A DNA stretch of 64,000 nt from Caballeronia arvi (GCF_001544695.2 NZ_FCOM02000020.1:59754-123753), one strand, 5' to 3'; positions 37,980-47,112 are shown, counted from the stretch's first letter. Numbers and translations: made by a program. Notes: a model not told the origin generated them from the sequence alone.

Positions 37980-38363
37980 TTACGCCTTGCTTTCCTCGTC
38001 GAAGATCTTCTGCGCGAGGTGGAACGCGGAATTCGCTGCCGGCACGCCGCAATACACGGCCGTCTGCAGCAGCACTTCCTTGATTTCGTCCTGCGTCACA
38101 CCGTTGTTCTTCGCGGCGCGCAAGTGCAGCGCGAGTTCCTCGGCGCGGTTCAGCGCGACCATCATCGCGATGGTGAGCAGGCTGCGCGTATGGCGCGGCA
38201 GGCCGTCGCGCGTCCAGATTTCGCCCCACGCATAACGCGTGATGAAGTTCTGAAACTCCGTCGTCAGTTCGGTGCGGTTCGTGAGCGAGCGGTCCACGTG
38301 CGCGTCGGACAGCACCGCGCGGCGCACTTTCATGCCGGCTTCGTAGCGTTCGTCGTCGGTCAT
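37980..38363 (-). CDS. pcaC: 4-carboxymuconolactone decarboxylase
   Basis: A 127-residue CMD-family protein, AhpD-like fold, that decarboxylates gamma-carboxymuconolactone to 3-oxoadipate enol-lactone. It has GMKVRRAVLSDAHVDRSLTN, WGEIWTRDGLPRHTRSLLTIAMMVALNR and ELALHLRAAKNNGVTQDEIKEVLLQTAVYCGVPAANSAFHLAQKI, the full PcaC consensus. The start ATG overlaps the pcaD stop (ATGA), so the two are coupled. It is the last gene of the pca transcript and is followed by a bidirectional terminator. Confidence 0.97.
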   Translation of the reverse strand: MTDDERYEAGMKVRRAVLSDAHVDRSLTNRTELTTEFQNFITRYAWGEIWTRDGLPRHTRSLLTIAMMVALNRAEELALHLRAAKNNGVTQDEIKEVLLQTAVYCGVPAANSAFHLAQKIFDEESKA

Positions 38364-39154
38364 TGTTGTTCTCCGAGAAAGTCGAGAGCGGCGCGCGTGT
38401 AGTCGTCGCGCTTTTCGATGTTCGACAGATGCGCCGCGTCCAGTTCGATATAGCGAGAGCCTTCAATGTAGCTCGCGAGCTCGCGGCCCTGCTCGGCCGT
38501 CGTCGACAGATCATGCGTGCCCGCGATCACCAGCACCGGAAGCCTGATGGTCTTCGCTTCGCCGCGCAGGTCCGCGTCGCGGATCGCCTCGCAGTTCGAC
38601 GCGTAGCCGTCGCCCGACGTATGGCGGAACACGTCGCGGATATTGGCGAGTTCGAGCTGCTCGCGCTCGATGAACGGCGCGGTGAACCAGCGCGCGATCA
38701 CGGCATCGGTCAGCGCGGGCATGCCGCCCGGCTCGCGCGCTTTCGCGGCGCGAGGCGTCCACACGGCGTCCGAGCCGATCAGCGCGGCGGTGTTCGAGAG
38801 CACGACACGCGAGAAGCGCTCCGGATGACGCGCGGCGAGCCCGATGCCGGTCAGTCCGCCCATCGACAGGCCGCAGTAGTTCGCCCGTTCGATCTTCAGA
38901 TGATCCATCAGGCCGATCACGTCGCCGATCAGCTGATCGATCGTGTACGGCCCCGGCGGCACGTCCGAATGACCGTGGCCGCGCGTGTCGTAGCGCACGA
39001 CGCGATAGTGCTGCGCGAACGCCTCGATGTTCGGCGTCCACATCGAGACATCGGCGCCGAGCGAATTCGACAGCACGAGCCACGGTGCGTTGTCGCCCGC
39101 GGTGGCATCGATGCGATAGTGAATCCGGGTTCCGTTGACTTCGGCAAGAGGCAT
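38360..39154 (-). CDS. pcaD: 3-oxoadipate enol-lactonase
   Basis: Alpha/beta hydrolase of 264 residues that opens 3-oxoadipate enol-lactone. The nucleophile is Ser97 in YCGLSMGGLTG. The oxyanion region is LVLSNSLGAD, and YDTRGHGHSDVPPGPYTI is typical of PcaD. The acid Asp lies in VIAGTHDLST and the catalytic His in LDAAHLSNIEK. It overlaps pcaC by four bases and follows pcaB by three bases. All steps from carboxymuconate to 3-oxoadipate are thus encoded consecutively. Confidence 0.96.
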   Translation of the reverse strand: MPLAEVNGTRIHYRIDATAGDNAPWLVLSNSLGADVSMWTPNIEAFAQHYRVVRYDTRGHGHSDVPPGPYTIDQLIGDVIGLMDHLKIERANYCGLSMGGLTGIGLAARHPERFSRVVLSNTAALIGSDAVWTPRAAKAREPGGMPALTDAVIARWFTAPFIEREQLELANIRDVFRHTSGDGYASNCEAIRDADLRGEAKTIRLPVLVIAGTHDLSTTAEQGRELASYIEGSRYIELDAAHLSNIEKRDDYTRAALDFLGEQQ

Positions 39155-39157
39155 GGT

Positions 39158-40519
39158 TTACCGCTCCTGTTTCTTTGAATTGGCGATGGCGGCGTCGACG
39201 AACGCCTGCGCCTGGCCGACGTAGTTCGCCGGATCGAGCAACTGTTTCAACTGATCGCGCGACAGATGACGCGTGACGGTTTCGTTGTCGGCGAGCGCGT
39301 CGAAGAGCGACGTCCCGTTCGCGACCGACGCCTTCGATGCGCCTTCCACGAGCTTGTGCGCCTCCAGCCGGCCGATGGCATCGCCGAGCGCGAGCATCAC
39401 CGCTTCGCCGAGCACGAGGCCGTTCGTCACGTTCAGATTGCGCGCGAGGCGATCGGTGTTCACTTCCATGTCCGGCACGATCGCGAGGATGTTCGACAGC
39501 GCGCCCGCTGTCAGACGCGCGAGATCGGGCAGCGCTTCCCATTCGGCCTGCCAGCCGCCGAGCGCGCGCTCGTGCTCCTGAACCATGCCGGCGAAGATCG
39601 TCGCGACGAGATTCGGCGCACGCGTCGCGGCGGTCAGCACGGCCGCGCAGCCGACGGGATTGCGCTTGTGCGGCATCGTCGATGAACCGCCCTTGCCTGC
39701 CGCTGCTGGTTCCGCGACTTCGCCGAGTTCGGTTTGCATCATTAAAGAGATATCGCGCGCGATCTTGCCCAGCGTGCCCGTGAGCATGCCGAGAAACGAC
39801 GCGCTTTCAGCGACGCGATCGCGCTGCGTGTGCCACGGTAGTGCGGGCAATTGCAGGTTCAGGTCTTCCGCGAGCGACTTCGCCACCGGCAGCGCCTTGT
39901 CGCGCAGGCTCGCGAGCGTGCCTGCCGCGCCGCCGAATTGCAGCACCAATGCGCGTGCTTTCAACTCCGCAAGACGTTCACGATGACGCGTCACTGCGTC
40001 CAACCACTGCGCGAACTTCAGGCCGAGCGTGATCGGTAGCGCTTGTTGCAGCCACGTGCGGCCGATCATCGGCGTCTTTGCGTGCGCCTGCGCCTGCATG
40101 ACGAGCGCCTCGGAAAGCGCGAGCAGGTCGGCGTCGAGCAGATCGAGCGCCGCGCGCAACTGCAGCACGACGCCCGTATCGATGATGTCCTGACTCGTCG
40201 CGCCCCAATGCACGTATTTCGCGGCTTCGGCATCGCTTGCCTTCACGACGGCGGTGAGCTGCTTGACGAGCGGAATCGCGAGATTGCCGCCCGCCGCCGC
40301 GCCGGTCATGAGCGCGTCAGCGTCGATGTTGTCTGCATTGCAGGCAGCGACGATCGAGTCGACCGCGCTCGCCGGAATGACGCCATGCAACGCCGATGCA
40401 CGCGCGAGCGCGGCTTCGACATCGAGCATCGCCTGCACGGTCGCGCGCGGCGACCACACGGCGTTGGCGGCCGCGTTGCCGCAGATCAGATCGGTAAGAC
40501 GACCGGTCGATGAAAACAT
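39158..40519 (-). CDS. pcaB: 3-carboxy-cis,cis-muconate cycloisomerase
   Basis: A 453-residue member of the fumarase/aspartase superfamily that cyclises beta-carboxymuconate to gamma-carboxymuconolactone. The superfamily signature is GKGGSSTMPHKRNPVGC at about residues 275-291. HWGATSQDIIDTGVVLQLRAAL is the conserved His region. The N-terminal SSTGRLTDLICGNAAANAVWS is PcaB-like. pcaF ends four bases upstream and pcaD begins three bases downstream. Confidence 0.96.
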   Translation of the reverse strand: MFSSTGRLTDLICGNAAANAVWSPRATVQAMLDVEAALARASALHGVIPASAVDSIVAACNADNIDADALMTGAAAGGNLAIPLVKQLTAVVKASDAEAAKYVHWGATSQDIIDTGVVLQLRAALDLLDADLLALSEALVMQAQAHAKTPMIGRTWLQQALPITLGLKFAQWLDAVTRHRERLAELKARALVLQFGGAAGTLASLRDKALPVAKSLAEDLNLQLPALPWHTQRDRVAESASFLGMLTGTLGKIARDISLMMQTELGEVAEPAAAGKGGSSTMPHKRNPVGCAAVLTAATRAPNLVATIFAGMVQEHERALGGWQAEWEALPDLARLTAGALSNILAIVPDMEVNTDRLARNLNVTNGLVLGEAVMLALGDAIGRLEAHKLVEGASKASVANGTSLFDALADNETVTRHLSRDQLKQLLDPANYVGQAQAFVDAAIANSKKQER

Positions 40520-40523
40520 ACGC

Positions 40524-41726
40524 TCAGACGCGCTCGATGATCATCGCGATGCCCTGGCCCACGCCGATGCACATCGTGCACAGTGCGAAGCGGCCGCCGG
40601 TGCGCTGGAGCTGATAGCTCGCGGTCGTGACCAGTCGCGCGCCCGATGCGCCGAGCGGATGGCCGAGCGCAATCGCGCCGCCGTTCGGATTGACGCGAGG
40701 ATCGTCGTCGGCGACGCCGAGCATGCGCAGCGTCGCGAGCCCTTGCGACGCGAACGCTTCGTTCAGCTCGATCACATCCATCTGGTCGATGGTCATGCCG
40801 AGGCGCTTCAACAGCTTCTGCGATGCCGGACCCGGACCGATGCCCATCACGCGCGGCGGCACGCCGGCGGTGGCGAGTCCGAGAATGCGCGCGCGCGGCG
40901 TGAGACCGTTGCGCTTGGCCGTTTCCTCGTCGGCGATCAGCATGGCGACCGCGCCGTCGTTCACGCCCGACGCGTTGCCAGCGGTCACGCTGCCATCCGG
41001 GCGCACGACGCCCTTCAGCTTCGCGAGCGCTTCGAGACTCGTTTCACGCGGATGCTCGTCGCGGTCGACGATGAGCGCATCGCCCTTTTTCTGCGGAATC
41101 GTCACCGCGACGATTTCCTGCGCCAGCGTGCCGTCCTTCTGCGCGCGCGCCGCCTTTTGCTGCGAACGAACTGCGAACGCATCCTGATCGGCGCGGCTGA
41201 TCTTGTAATCGTCGGCGACGTTCTCGGCGGTTTCGGGCATCGAATCGACGCCGTGCAGCTTCTTCATCAGCGGATTGATGAAACGCCAGCCGATGGTCGT
41301 ATCGTGGATGTCGGCGGAACGCGAGAACGCGCTCGTCGCCTTGCCCATCACGAACGGCGCGCGGCTCATGCTTTCGACGCCGCCCGCGATCATCAGGCTC
41401 GTTTCGCCCGACTTGATCGCGCGCGCCGCGACGCCGATCGCGTCCATGCCCGAGCCGCACAGGCGGTTGACCGTCGAGCCCGGCGTGCCGACCGGCAAGC
41501 CCGCCAGCAGCGCCGACATGCGCGCGACGTTGCGATTGTCTTCGCCCGCCTGGTTCGCGCAGCCGTAGATCACTTCATCGATGGCTTCCCAGTCCACTTC
41601 CTTGTTGCGCTCGACGAGCGCGCGCAGCGGCACCGCGCCGAGATCGTCGGCACGGACGGACGAGAGCGAACCGCCGTAACGGCCGATCGGCGTGCGGATC
41701 GCATCACATACGAAAGCTTCTTTCAT
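40524..41726 (-). CDS. pcaF: 3-oxoadipyl-CoA thiolase
   Basis: A 400-residue thiolase that cleaves 3-oxoadipyl-CoA to succinyl-CoA and acetyl-CoA. The nucleophile Cys90 lies in VNRLCGSGMDAIG. The C-terminal pair of catalytic residues is in GGAIALGHPLGASGAR (His) and CIGVGQGIAMIIE (Cys). Four hundred residues and the start KEAFVCDAIRTPIGRYGGSLSSVRADDLGA fit PcaF/PaaJ. The ATG at 41726 is preferred over a TTG six bases upstream because GGAG lies nine bases before it. pcaJ precedes it by 22 bases. Confidence 0.96.
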   Translation of the reverse strand: MKEAFVCDAIRTPIGRYGGSLSSVRADDLGAVPLRALVERNKEVDWEAIDEVIYGCANQAGEDNRNVARMSALLAGLPVGTPGSTVNRLCGSGMDAIGVAARAIKSGETSLMIAGGVESMSRAPFVMGKATSAFSRSADIHDTTIGWRFINPLMKKLHGVDSMPETAENVADDYKISRADQDAFAVRSQQKAARAQKDGTLAQEIVAVTIPQKKGDALIVDRDEHPRETSLEALAKLKGVVRPDGSVTAGNASGVNDGAVAMLIADEETAKRNGLTPRARILGLATAGVPPRVMGIGPGPASQKLLKRLGMTIDQMDVIELNEAFASQGLATLRMLGVADDDPRVNPNGGAIALGHPLGASGARLVTTASYQLQRTGGRFALCTMCIGVGQGIAMIIERV

Positions 41727-41748
41727 CTTCAATGTCTCCAGAGTTCTC

Positions 41749-42405
41749 TCAGGCTGCTTCGGTCAACGGCGCGTATTGAAGCGGCACCTTCGCGAGCTTC
41801 TGCAATTCGTCGAACGACAGACCTTCCACGATCTCGCGCACGACCAGGCCTTCAGGCATCACGTCGAACACGGCGAGATCGGTATAGACCCGGTTCACGC
41901 ACTCGACGCCGGTCACGGGATACGTGCAGACGTCGACGAGCTTGCTTTCGCCCTGCTTCGTCAGGAGTTCCATCATCACGTAGACCTGCTTCGCGCCGAT
42001 CGCGAGGTCCATCGCGCCGCCGACGGCCGGAATCGCGTCGGGCGCGCCGGTGTGCCAGTTGGCGAGATCGCCCGTCGCCGACACCTGGAATGCGCCGAGC
42101 ACGCAGAAGTCGAGGTGTCCGCCGCGCATCATCGCGAACGAATCCGCGTGATGGAAATACGCGCCGCCCGTGAGCAGCGTCACGTGCTGCTTGCCGGCGT
42201 TGATGAGCTCGTCGTCTTCCTCACCTTTCGCGGGCGCCGGGCCCATGCCGAGCAGACCGTTTTCGCTGTGCAGGAAGATTTCGCGGTCGGCCGCGAGATG
42301 ATTGGCGACGAGCGTCGGCACGCCGATGCCCAGGTTCACGTATGCGCCTTCGGGAATGTCCGCGGCCACGCGCTTGGCCATTTCGTCACGAGTGAGTTTC
42401 TTCAT
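41749..42405 (-). CDS. pcaJ: 3-oxoadipate CoA-transferase, subunit B
   Basis: A 218-residue beta subunit of succinyl-CoA:3-oxoadipate CoA-transferase. The catalytic glutamate is Glu48 in HSENGLLGMGP. It begins MKKLTRDEMAKRVAADIPEGAYVNLGIGVPTLVANHL, and the GGAMDLAIGAKQVYVMMEL motif is conserved. It pairs with PcaI, which ends 12 bases upstream. A second, similar pair (scoA/scoB) lies near 61 kb; this one is assigned to 3-oxoadipate by its place in the pca operon. Confidence 0.95.
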   Translation of the reverse strand: MKKLTRDEMAKRVAADIPEGAYVNLGIGVPTLVANHLAADREIFLHSENGLLGMGPAPAKGEEDDELINAGKQHVTLLTGGAYFHHADSFAMMRGGHLDFCVLGAFQVSATGDLANWHTGAPDAIPAVGGAMDLAIGAKQVYVMMELLTKQGESKLVDVCTYPVTGVECVNRVYTDLAVFDVMPEGLVVREIVEGLSFDELQKLAKVPLQYAPLTEAA

Positions 42406-42417
42406 GGCTTTTCGTCC

Positions 42418-43110
42418 TTAAGCTGCGAGTTCCGCTGCATGCACCGCTTGCGGCACTTCTACGACGCGCTGCACGAAAATGCCGGGCGTCACGATGTTTT
42501 CGGGGTCCAGCTCGCCGAGCGGCACGACCTTCGATACCTGCACGATCGCCGTCTTCGCGGCGCTCGCCATGATCGGGCCGAAGTTGCGCGCAGTTTTACG
42601 ATAGACCAGATTGCCCCAGCGGTCGCCCTTGTATGCCTTCACGAGCGCGAAATCCGCGTGCAGCGGCGCTTCGAGCACGTAATGCTTGCCGTCGATCACG
42701 CGCGTTTCCTTGCCTTCCGCGAGCTTGGTGCCGTAGCCGGTCGGCGTGAAGAAACCGCCGATGCCCGCGCCCGCCGCGCGGATGCGCTCGGCCAGATTGC
42801 CCTGCGGCACGAGTTCGAGTTCGATTTCGCCCGCGCGATAGAGCGCGTCGAAGACATGCGAGTCCGTCTGACGCGGGAACGAGCAGATGATCTTGCGCAC
42901 GCGCTTCGCCTTCAGCAAGGCGGCGAGGCCCGTGTCGCCGTTGCCGGCGTTGTTGTTGACGATCGTGAGTTCACGCGCGCCTTGCTCGATGAGCGCGTCG
43001 ATCAGCTCGGACGGCATGCCTGCCGTGCCGAATCCGCCGATCATGATGGTCGCTCCGTCATTGACGTCGGCGACGGCCGAGGCGAGCGAATCGAAAATCT
43101 TGTTGATCAT
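42418..43110 (-). CDS. pcaI: 3-oxoadipate CoA-transferase, subunit A
   Basis: A 230-residue alpha subunit. It contains the CoA-binding glycine region IMIGGFGTAGMPSELIDAL, NNNAGNGDTGLAALLKAKRVRKIICSFPR, and the GTKLAEGKETRVIDGKHYVLEAPLHADFALVKAYKGDRWGNLVYRKTARNF block shared by type I CoA-transferases. It is the first gene of pcaIJFBDC and is divergent from pcaR across 181 bases that hold the likely operator. The operon lacks pcaGH, which must be elsewhere if protocatechuate is degraded. Confidence 0.95.
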   Translation of the reverse strand: MINKIFDSLASAVADVNDGATIMIGGFGTAGMPSELIDALIEQGARELTIVNNNAGNGDTGLAALLKAKRVRKIICSFPRQTDSHVFDALYRAGEIELELVPQGNLAERIRAAGAGIGGFFTPTGYGTKLAEGKETRVIDGKHYVLEAPLHADFALVKAYKGDRWGNLVYRKTARNFGPIMASAAKTAIVQVSKVVPLGELDPENIVTPGIFVQRVVEVPQAVHAAELAA

Positions 43111-43169
43111 TGCCGTTCCTGTCTGTCTCGAACTGGGGTTTACCTGCTCGTCAGCACACTTGCGCTGAA

Positions 43170-43207
43170 ATGTTCGTCATGCGAACATGGATTCGTTTAG
43201 CGAACAT
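43170..43207. promoter_or_regulatory. PcaR operator candidate: palindrome plus third direct repeat
   Basis: ATGTTCG (43170-43176) and CGAACAT (43182-43188) form a palindrome with a five-base spacer. A third CGAACAT follows at 43201-43207, 19 bases after the second. PcaU of Acinetobacter is known to bind a palindrome plus one extra direct repeat of this kind. The site sits midway between pcaI and pcaR. Confidence 0.75.
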
Positions 43208-43291
43208 CGGCATGGTAGTCCTGCATTCGTTGTCGTGTCAACGAAGCAACGTCGAAGTACGGGTTTTCACCGGTGTGTTGATTCAAGGCCT

Positions 43292-44107
43292 ATGAAAAAT
43301 TCATCTCTCGCCAGCGATATCGAGCCGCAAGACGCGCCGTCTCGTCCCGGCGACGCGTACGTCCAGTCATTCGCGCGCGGGCTCGCGGTCATCCGCTCGT
43401 TCGATGCGAACCGTCCCGCGCAGACGCTCACCGATGTCGCCGCCGCCACCGGCCTCACGCGCGCCGGCGCGCGCCGCATTCTTCTGACGTTGCAGTCGCT
43501 CGGCTACGTCGAAGCGGACGGGCGCCTCTTCCAACTGACGCCGAAAATCCTCGATCTCGGCTTCGCCTATCTGACGTCGATGCCCTTCTGGAATCTCGCC
43601 GAGCCGGTGATGGAAGATCTCGTCGAACAGGTGCATGAAAGCTGCTCGGCGGCGGTGCTGAACGGCGCGGAAATCGTCTACGTGCTGCGCGTGCCGACGC
43701 ACAAGATCATCACGCAGAATCTTTCGATCGGCAGCCGCCTGCCCGCTTTCTGCACGTCGATGGGCCGCGTGTTGCTCGCCGCCCTCGACGAAGCGCGCCT
43801 CGAAGAAGCGCTCGATGCGAGTTCGCTCGTCGCGCGCACGCCGCGCACCATCGTCGATAAGGCAGCGCTCAAGGAAGCAATCGCCGTCGTGCGCCGGCAA
43901 GGCTGGGCGATCGTCGATCAGGAACTGGAGGAAGGCCTGATTTCGATGTCCGCGCCGATCCGCGACCGGCAAGGCCGCGTGATCGCCGCGCTGAATATCA
44001 GCGGCAACGCGCAGCGCAAGAACGCGAAGCAGATGGTGAAGGCTTTTCTGGAGCCGCTTCTGGACGCGGCGCAGCGCGTGTCGGAGATGGTCGCGCGACG
44101 TGGATGA
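43292..44107 (+). CDS. pcaR: IclR-family regulator PcaR
   Basis: A 271-residue IclR-type regulator. The N-terminal winged helix at about residues 25-90 reads YVQSFARGLAVIRSFDANRPAQTLTDVAAATGLTRAGARRILLTL. The effector domain runs from about 100 to the end (SMGRVLLAAL, GLISMSAPIRDRQGRVIAALNIS). The FARGLAVIRSF start is the PcaR/PcaU/PobR subfamily mark. Known family members respond to beta-ketoadipate or protocatechuate. It is divergent from pcaIJFBDC and probably activates it through the three-repeat site between them. The start ATG is chosen for the family length; a 105-base open extension would cross the operator. Confidence 0.92.
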   Translation: MKNSSLASDIEPQDAPSRPGDAYVQSFARGLAVIRSFDANRPAQTLTDVAAATGLTRAGARRILLTLQSLGYVEADGRLFQLTPKILDLGFAYLTSMPFWNLAEPVMEDLVEQVHESCSAAVLNGAEIVYVLRVPTHKIITQNLSIGSRLPAFCTSMGRVLLAALDEARLEEALDASSLVARTPRTIVDKAALKEAIAVVRRQGWAIVDQELEEGLISMSAPIRDRQGRVIAALNISGNAQRKNAKQMVKAFLEPLLDAAQRVSEMVARRG

Positions 44108-44147
44108 CATTGCACTGACTGACGCGCGAGGAACCTGAAGGTTCGTT

Positions 44148-45071
44148 ATGACCGATCTCGATCTCAACCTGATTCCGTACCTCGTCGCGATCGACGAGAC
44201 GCGCAACGTGAGCCGCGCCGCCGAGCGTCTCGGCGTGAGCCAACCGCGCGTTTCGACGGCGCTCGCGCGATTGCGCGAATACTTCAACGATCCGCTTTTC
44301 GTGCGCACCTCGCGCGGCATGGAGCCGACCCCGCGCACGATCGCGCTCGTGCCCGCGGCGCGCGAGGCGCTTGCGCGCATCGAGCGCGGCCTGCTCGACC
44401 GGCAGCACTTCGATCCGTCGTCGAGTTCGGATACGTTTTCAATCGCGCTATCCGATGTCGGCGAGATCGTGTTTCTGCCGCGGCTTTTGCAGGCGTTCGC
44501 CAAACATGCGCCCGGCGCGAATCTGCGTTCGGTATCGGCATCGCACGGCGACGTGGAACGCGGGCTCGAAGCGGGCGAGATCGACCTCGCGGTCGGCTAC
44601 TTTCCCGACCTGCGCGGCAACAACTTCTTCCAGCAGCGGCTGTTCTCGCACCGCTTCATCTGTCTGATGCGGCGCGATCATCCATTCGCGAACGAGCCGC
44701 TCACGCTCGAACGCTTCCTCGCATGCGGCCACGCGGTCGTGCGCGCGGAAGGCCGCAGTCAGGAGATTCTGGAGAACCATCTCGACAAGGAGCGCGTGCG
44801 GCGCCGCGCCGTGCTCGAAACGCCGCACTTCATGAGCTTGCCGTTCATCTTGTCGCGCACCGATCTCATCGCGACGGTGCCGCATGCGATCGGCTTCGCG
44901 TACGTCGCCGAGCATGCGTCGATCACGCTCGCCGAGCCGCCGCTTCCGCTGCCGCGTTTCGATCTGAAGCAGCACTGGCATCGCAAGTTTCACAATGACG
45001 CGCGCACGATGTGGCTGCGCGGCATCGTCGCATCGCTCTTCAACGACGAGCTGGACGAGTGGCCGAAATGA
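44148..45071 (+). CDS. LysR-family transcriptional regulator
   Basis: A 307-residue LTTR. It starts MTDLDLNLIPYLVAIDETRNVSRAAERLGVSQPRVSTALARLREYFNDPLFVRTSRGMEPTPR, the NodD/SyrM/NahR-like type (DLNLI at the start, DPLFVR after the helix-turn-helix). NahR-like members sense aromatic compounds, which would fit the neighbouring pca genes, but no target is shown. It begins 40 bases after pcaR on the same strand and may share its transcript. It is convergent with the DoxX gene. Confidence 0.92.
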   Translation: MTDLDLNLIPYLVAIDETRNVSRAAERLGVSQPRVSTALARLREYFNDPLFVRTSRGMEPTPRTIALVPAAREALARIERGLLDRQHFDPSSSSDTFSIALSDVGEIVFLPRLLQAFAKHAPGANLRSVSASHGDVERGLEAGEIDLAVGYFPDLRGNNFFQQRLFSHRFICLMRRDHPFANEPLTLERFLACGHAVVRAEGRSQEILENHLDKERVRRRAVLETPHFMSLPFILSRTDLIATVPHAIGFAYVAEHASITLAEPPLPLPRFDLKQHWHRKFHNDARTMWLRGIVASLFNDELDEWPK

Positions 45072-45085
45072 CCGTCAGCCAAGGG

Positions 45086-45499
45086 TCAACGTCGCGCGTC
45101 GATGCTCCACGCGCCCGGCCCCGCCGCCGCGATGAACAGATAGATGAACGAGAGCAGCACGGCCGGCTCGCCCGAATTCAGCAGCGGCAGGAAGAAGTTG
45201 CCTTTCGGCGCGTGACCGATGAAATACGCGAACGCCAGCTCGCCCGACAGCACGAACGCCGCCGCCCGCGTGAACAAGCCGATCAGCACGAGCACGCCGC
45301 CGACCAGTTCGATGACGCCCGCCGCGCCGAGCAGCGAGAAGAGCGGCAGGCCGTCGAACATCGCGATGTGCGGCACATGAAAGAGTTTCGCGCTCGCATG
45401 CGTGAGCACGACGTACGACGCGACGATGCGCAGCAGCGCGTGGGCGTAGCTGGCGAGCGCGGGCGCGCTGGCCGACGCGGAACGGAGTTGGGTGGACAT
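45086..45499 (-). CDS. DoxX family membrane protein
   Basis: A 137-residue four-helix membrane protein of the DoxX/DoxD-like family. It has HALLRIVASYVVLTHASAKLF, GAAGVIELVGGVLVLIGLFTRAAAFVLSGELAFAYF and SGEPAVLLSFIYLFIAAAGPGAWSIDA, the usual family pattern. Members are linked to redox stress and thiosulfate or quinone chemistry, with roles mostly unclear. The ATG at 45499 is chosen because AAGGAG lies eight bases upstream; the in-frame GTG nine bases earlier has no space for a binding site. It is divergent from a LysR gene. Confidence 0.92.
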   Translation of the reverse strand: MSTQLRSASASAPALASYAHALLRIVASYVVLTHASAKLFHVPHIAMFDGLPLFSLLGAAGVIELVGGVLVLIGLFTRAAAFVLSGELAFAYFIGHAPKGNFFLPLLNSGEPAVLLSFIYLFIAAAGPGAWSIDARR

Positions 45500-45603
45500 T
45501 GCAAACACTCCTTTGAAGATGAATTGCGGCTAGTCTAAGCAGACATCGCCTGTCGATAAATCCGGCTAACATTAGCGTTTTGTTTCCAGACAGGAAATGA
45601 TCG

Positions 45604-46494
45604 ATGGACGCTCTGACCAGCTTGCGCGTGTTTCGGGAAGTCGTCGAGGCGGGCAGCTTCGTCAAGGCAGCCGAGCGGCTCGACATCTCGACCGCGATGA
45701 CGAGCAAGCACGTCGCCAATCTCGAGCGCCAGTTGGGCGTGCGACTGCTGAACCGCACGACGCGCCATCTGAGCCTCACGGAAGCCGGCAGCGTGTATTA
45801 CGAGCAGTGCAGCGAGGCGCTCGATATCCTGCAGGCCGCGCAAGCCGCTGTCGGCGTGCAGACGGCGCAACCGCAGGGCGTACTGAAAGTGACCGCGCCG
45901 GGCTGGTTCGCCAACCGCAAGTTCGCGGATCTGCTCGTCGCATATCAGGCGCGCTATCCCGGCGTGCTCGTCGATCTGCGGCTGGAAAACCGTTTCGTCG
46001 ATCTCGTCGAGGAAGGCTACGACATGGCGATACGCGCGACGTCCGAGCCATCGCCTTCTTTGATCGTGCGGCCCTTGTGCACGATGCCCTTCGTGCTCGC
46101 GGCTTCGACCGCGTATCTGGAACGGCACGGCAGGCTGCGTCATCCGGACGATGTCGCGCGGCATCGCTTCGTGCTGCCGACCTACACGAACATCGATTCG
46201 GTGACGCTGACGGGTCCGGACGGCGCGTTCATCGTGAAGAATCAGGCCGTGCTCAAAACCAACGATACGTCGATGGCGCTACAGCTCGTGCGCGCCGGGC
46301 TCGGGCTCGCGTATTTCCCGGCGTGGATCGTCGAACCCGAGCTGGCGTCGGGTGCCCTCGTGCACGTGCTGCCGAATTACACGGCGTTCGCACCGTCCGT
46401 CTACGCGGTGTACACGAGCCGCAAATACATGACGACGAAGGTGCGGACATTTATTGACTTCCTGTCGGAGTCGTTTGCCGACCAGCAAACATGA
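45604..46494 (+). CDS. LysR-family transcriptional regulator
   Basis: A 296-residue LTTR of the CrgA/DmlR-like group. The winged helix reads MDALTSLRVFREVVEAGSFVKAAERLDISTAMTSKHVANLERQLGVRLLNRTTRHLSLTEAGSVYYEQC. The effector domain begins about residue 90 (GVLKVTAPGWFANRKFADLLV). It is divergent from the DoxX gene across 104 bases, the usual position for a regulator of that gene. Targets are not shown. GGAAATG lies just before the start. Confidence 0.93.
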   Translation: MDALTSLRVFREVVEAGSFVKAAERLDISTAMTSKHVANLERQLGVRLLNRTTRHLSLTEAGSVYYEQCSEALDILQAAQAAVGVQTAQPQGVLKVTAPGWFANRKFADLLVAYQARYPGVLVDLRLENRFVDLVEEGYDMAIRATSEPSPSLIVRPLCTMPFVLAASTAYLERHGRLRHPDDVARHRFVLPTYTNIDSVTLTGPDGAFIVKNQAVLKTNDTSMALQLVRAGLGLAYFPAWIVEPELASGALVHVLPNYTAFAPSVYAVYTSRKYMTTKVRTFIDFLSESFADQQT

Positions 46495-46636
46495 TTAGGA
46501 ATACTCTTATTCTTGCGTCGTTTTCCGCGTGTCATGATCGCGCCGCTTTCGGAACGGACGCTGGGGACATGACAAAAAATGTCAACTTCGCACCGCCGGG
46601 CTCGTTCCTGTTACCCGCATGCGAGGCACGCGCGAT

Positions 46637-47053
46637 ATGGATTTTCCCTGGCTTCCCCTGGCGTTCAATCTGGCTTTGCTGGGCGTGGCGCTTTTCATTT
46701 GCCGCACACTGAACGCGAGTCGGGCTTCGTTGACGTGGAACGGCGCACTGCTCTTTCTCGTCCTGTGCACCGCCGCGATGCTGCTGGATTTCGCATTGAC
46801 GATCATCTTCGCGTCCGCGCACTTTCATGAGCGCACGCAGTACGACACCTTCGGATCGCGGACCGCGTGGAGCGAGCGCATCCTTGCGTATGTGATCCCA
46901 TGCGCGATAGCGCTGCTGCTGGCATGGCGGTTCCGCAGGCGTCAGCGCTTCGCGCGTGAGCGTACACCGATCGGCGACCGGCTCAACGTCTTGCGCAGGA
47001 CCAAACGCCGCCTCGTGCCGGTCGGGATGGATGCGCTCACGCCCCGCGAGTGA
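46637..47053 (+). CDS. Small hypothetical membrane protein
   Basis: A 138-residue protein of no family I know. It has three hydrophobic stretches: PWLPLAFNLALLGVALFI, NGALLFLVLCTAAMLLDFALTIIFA and ILAYVIPCAIALLLAW. A basic cytoplasmic tail follows (RFRRRQRFARE and RRTKRRLVP). ATG 46637 has GAGG ten bases upstream; another ATG lies 18 bases earlier. It is between the LysR gene and tRNA-Pro. Confidence 0.55.
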   Translation: MDFPWLPLAFNLALLGVALFICRTLNASRASLTWNGALLFLVLCTAAMLLDFALTIIFASAHFHERTQYDTFGSRTAWSERILAYVIPCAIALLLAWRFRRRQRFARERTPIGDRLNVLRRTKRRLVPVGMDALTPRE

Positions 47054-47112
47054 ATGTGTCGAGTTCAATCGCGATATGCATCGAAGCAGTTCTACTATTC
47101 GTTTCTCTCTGA

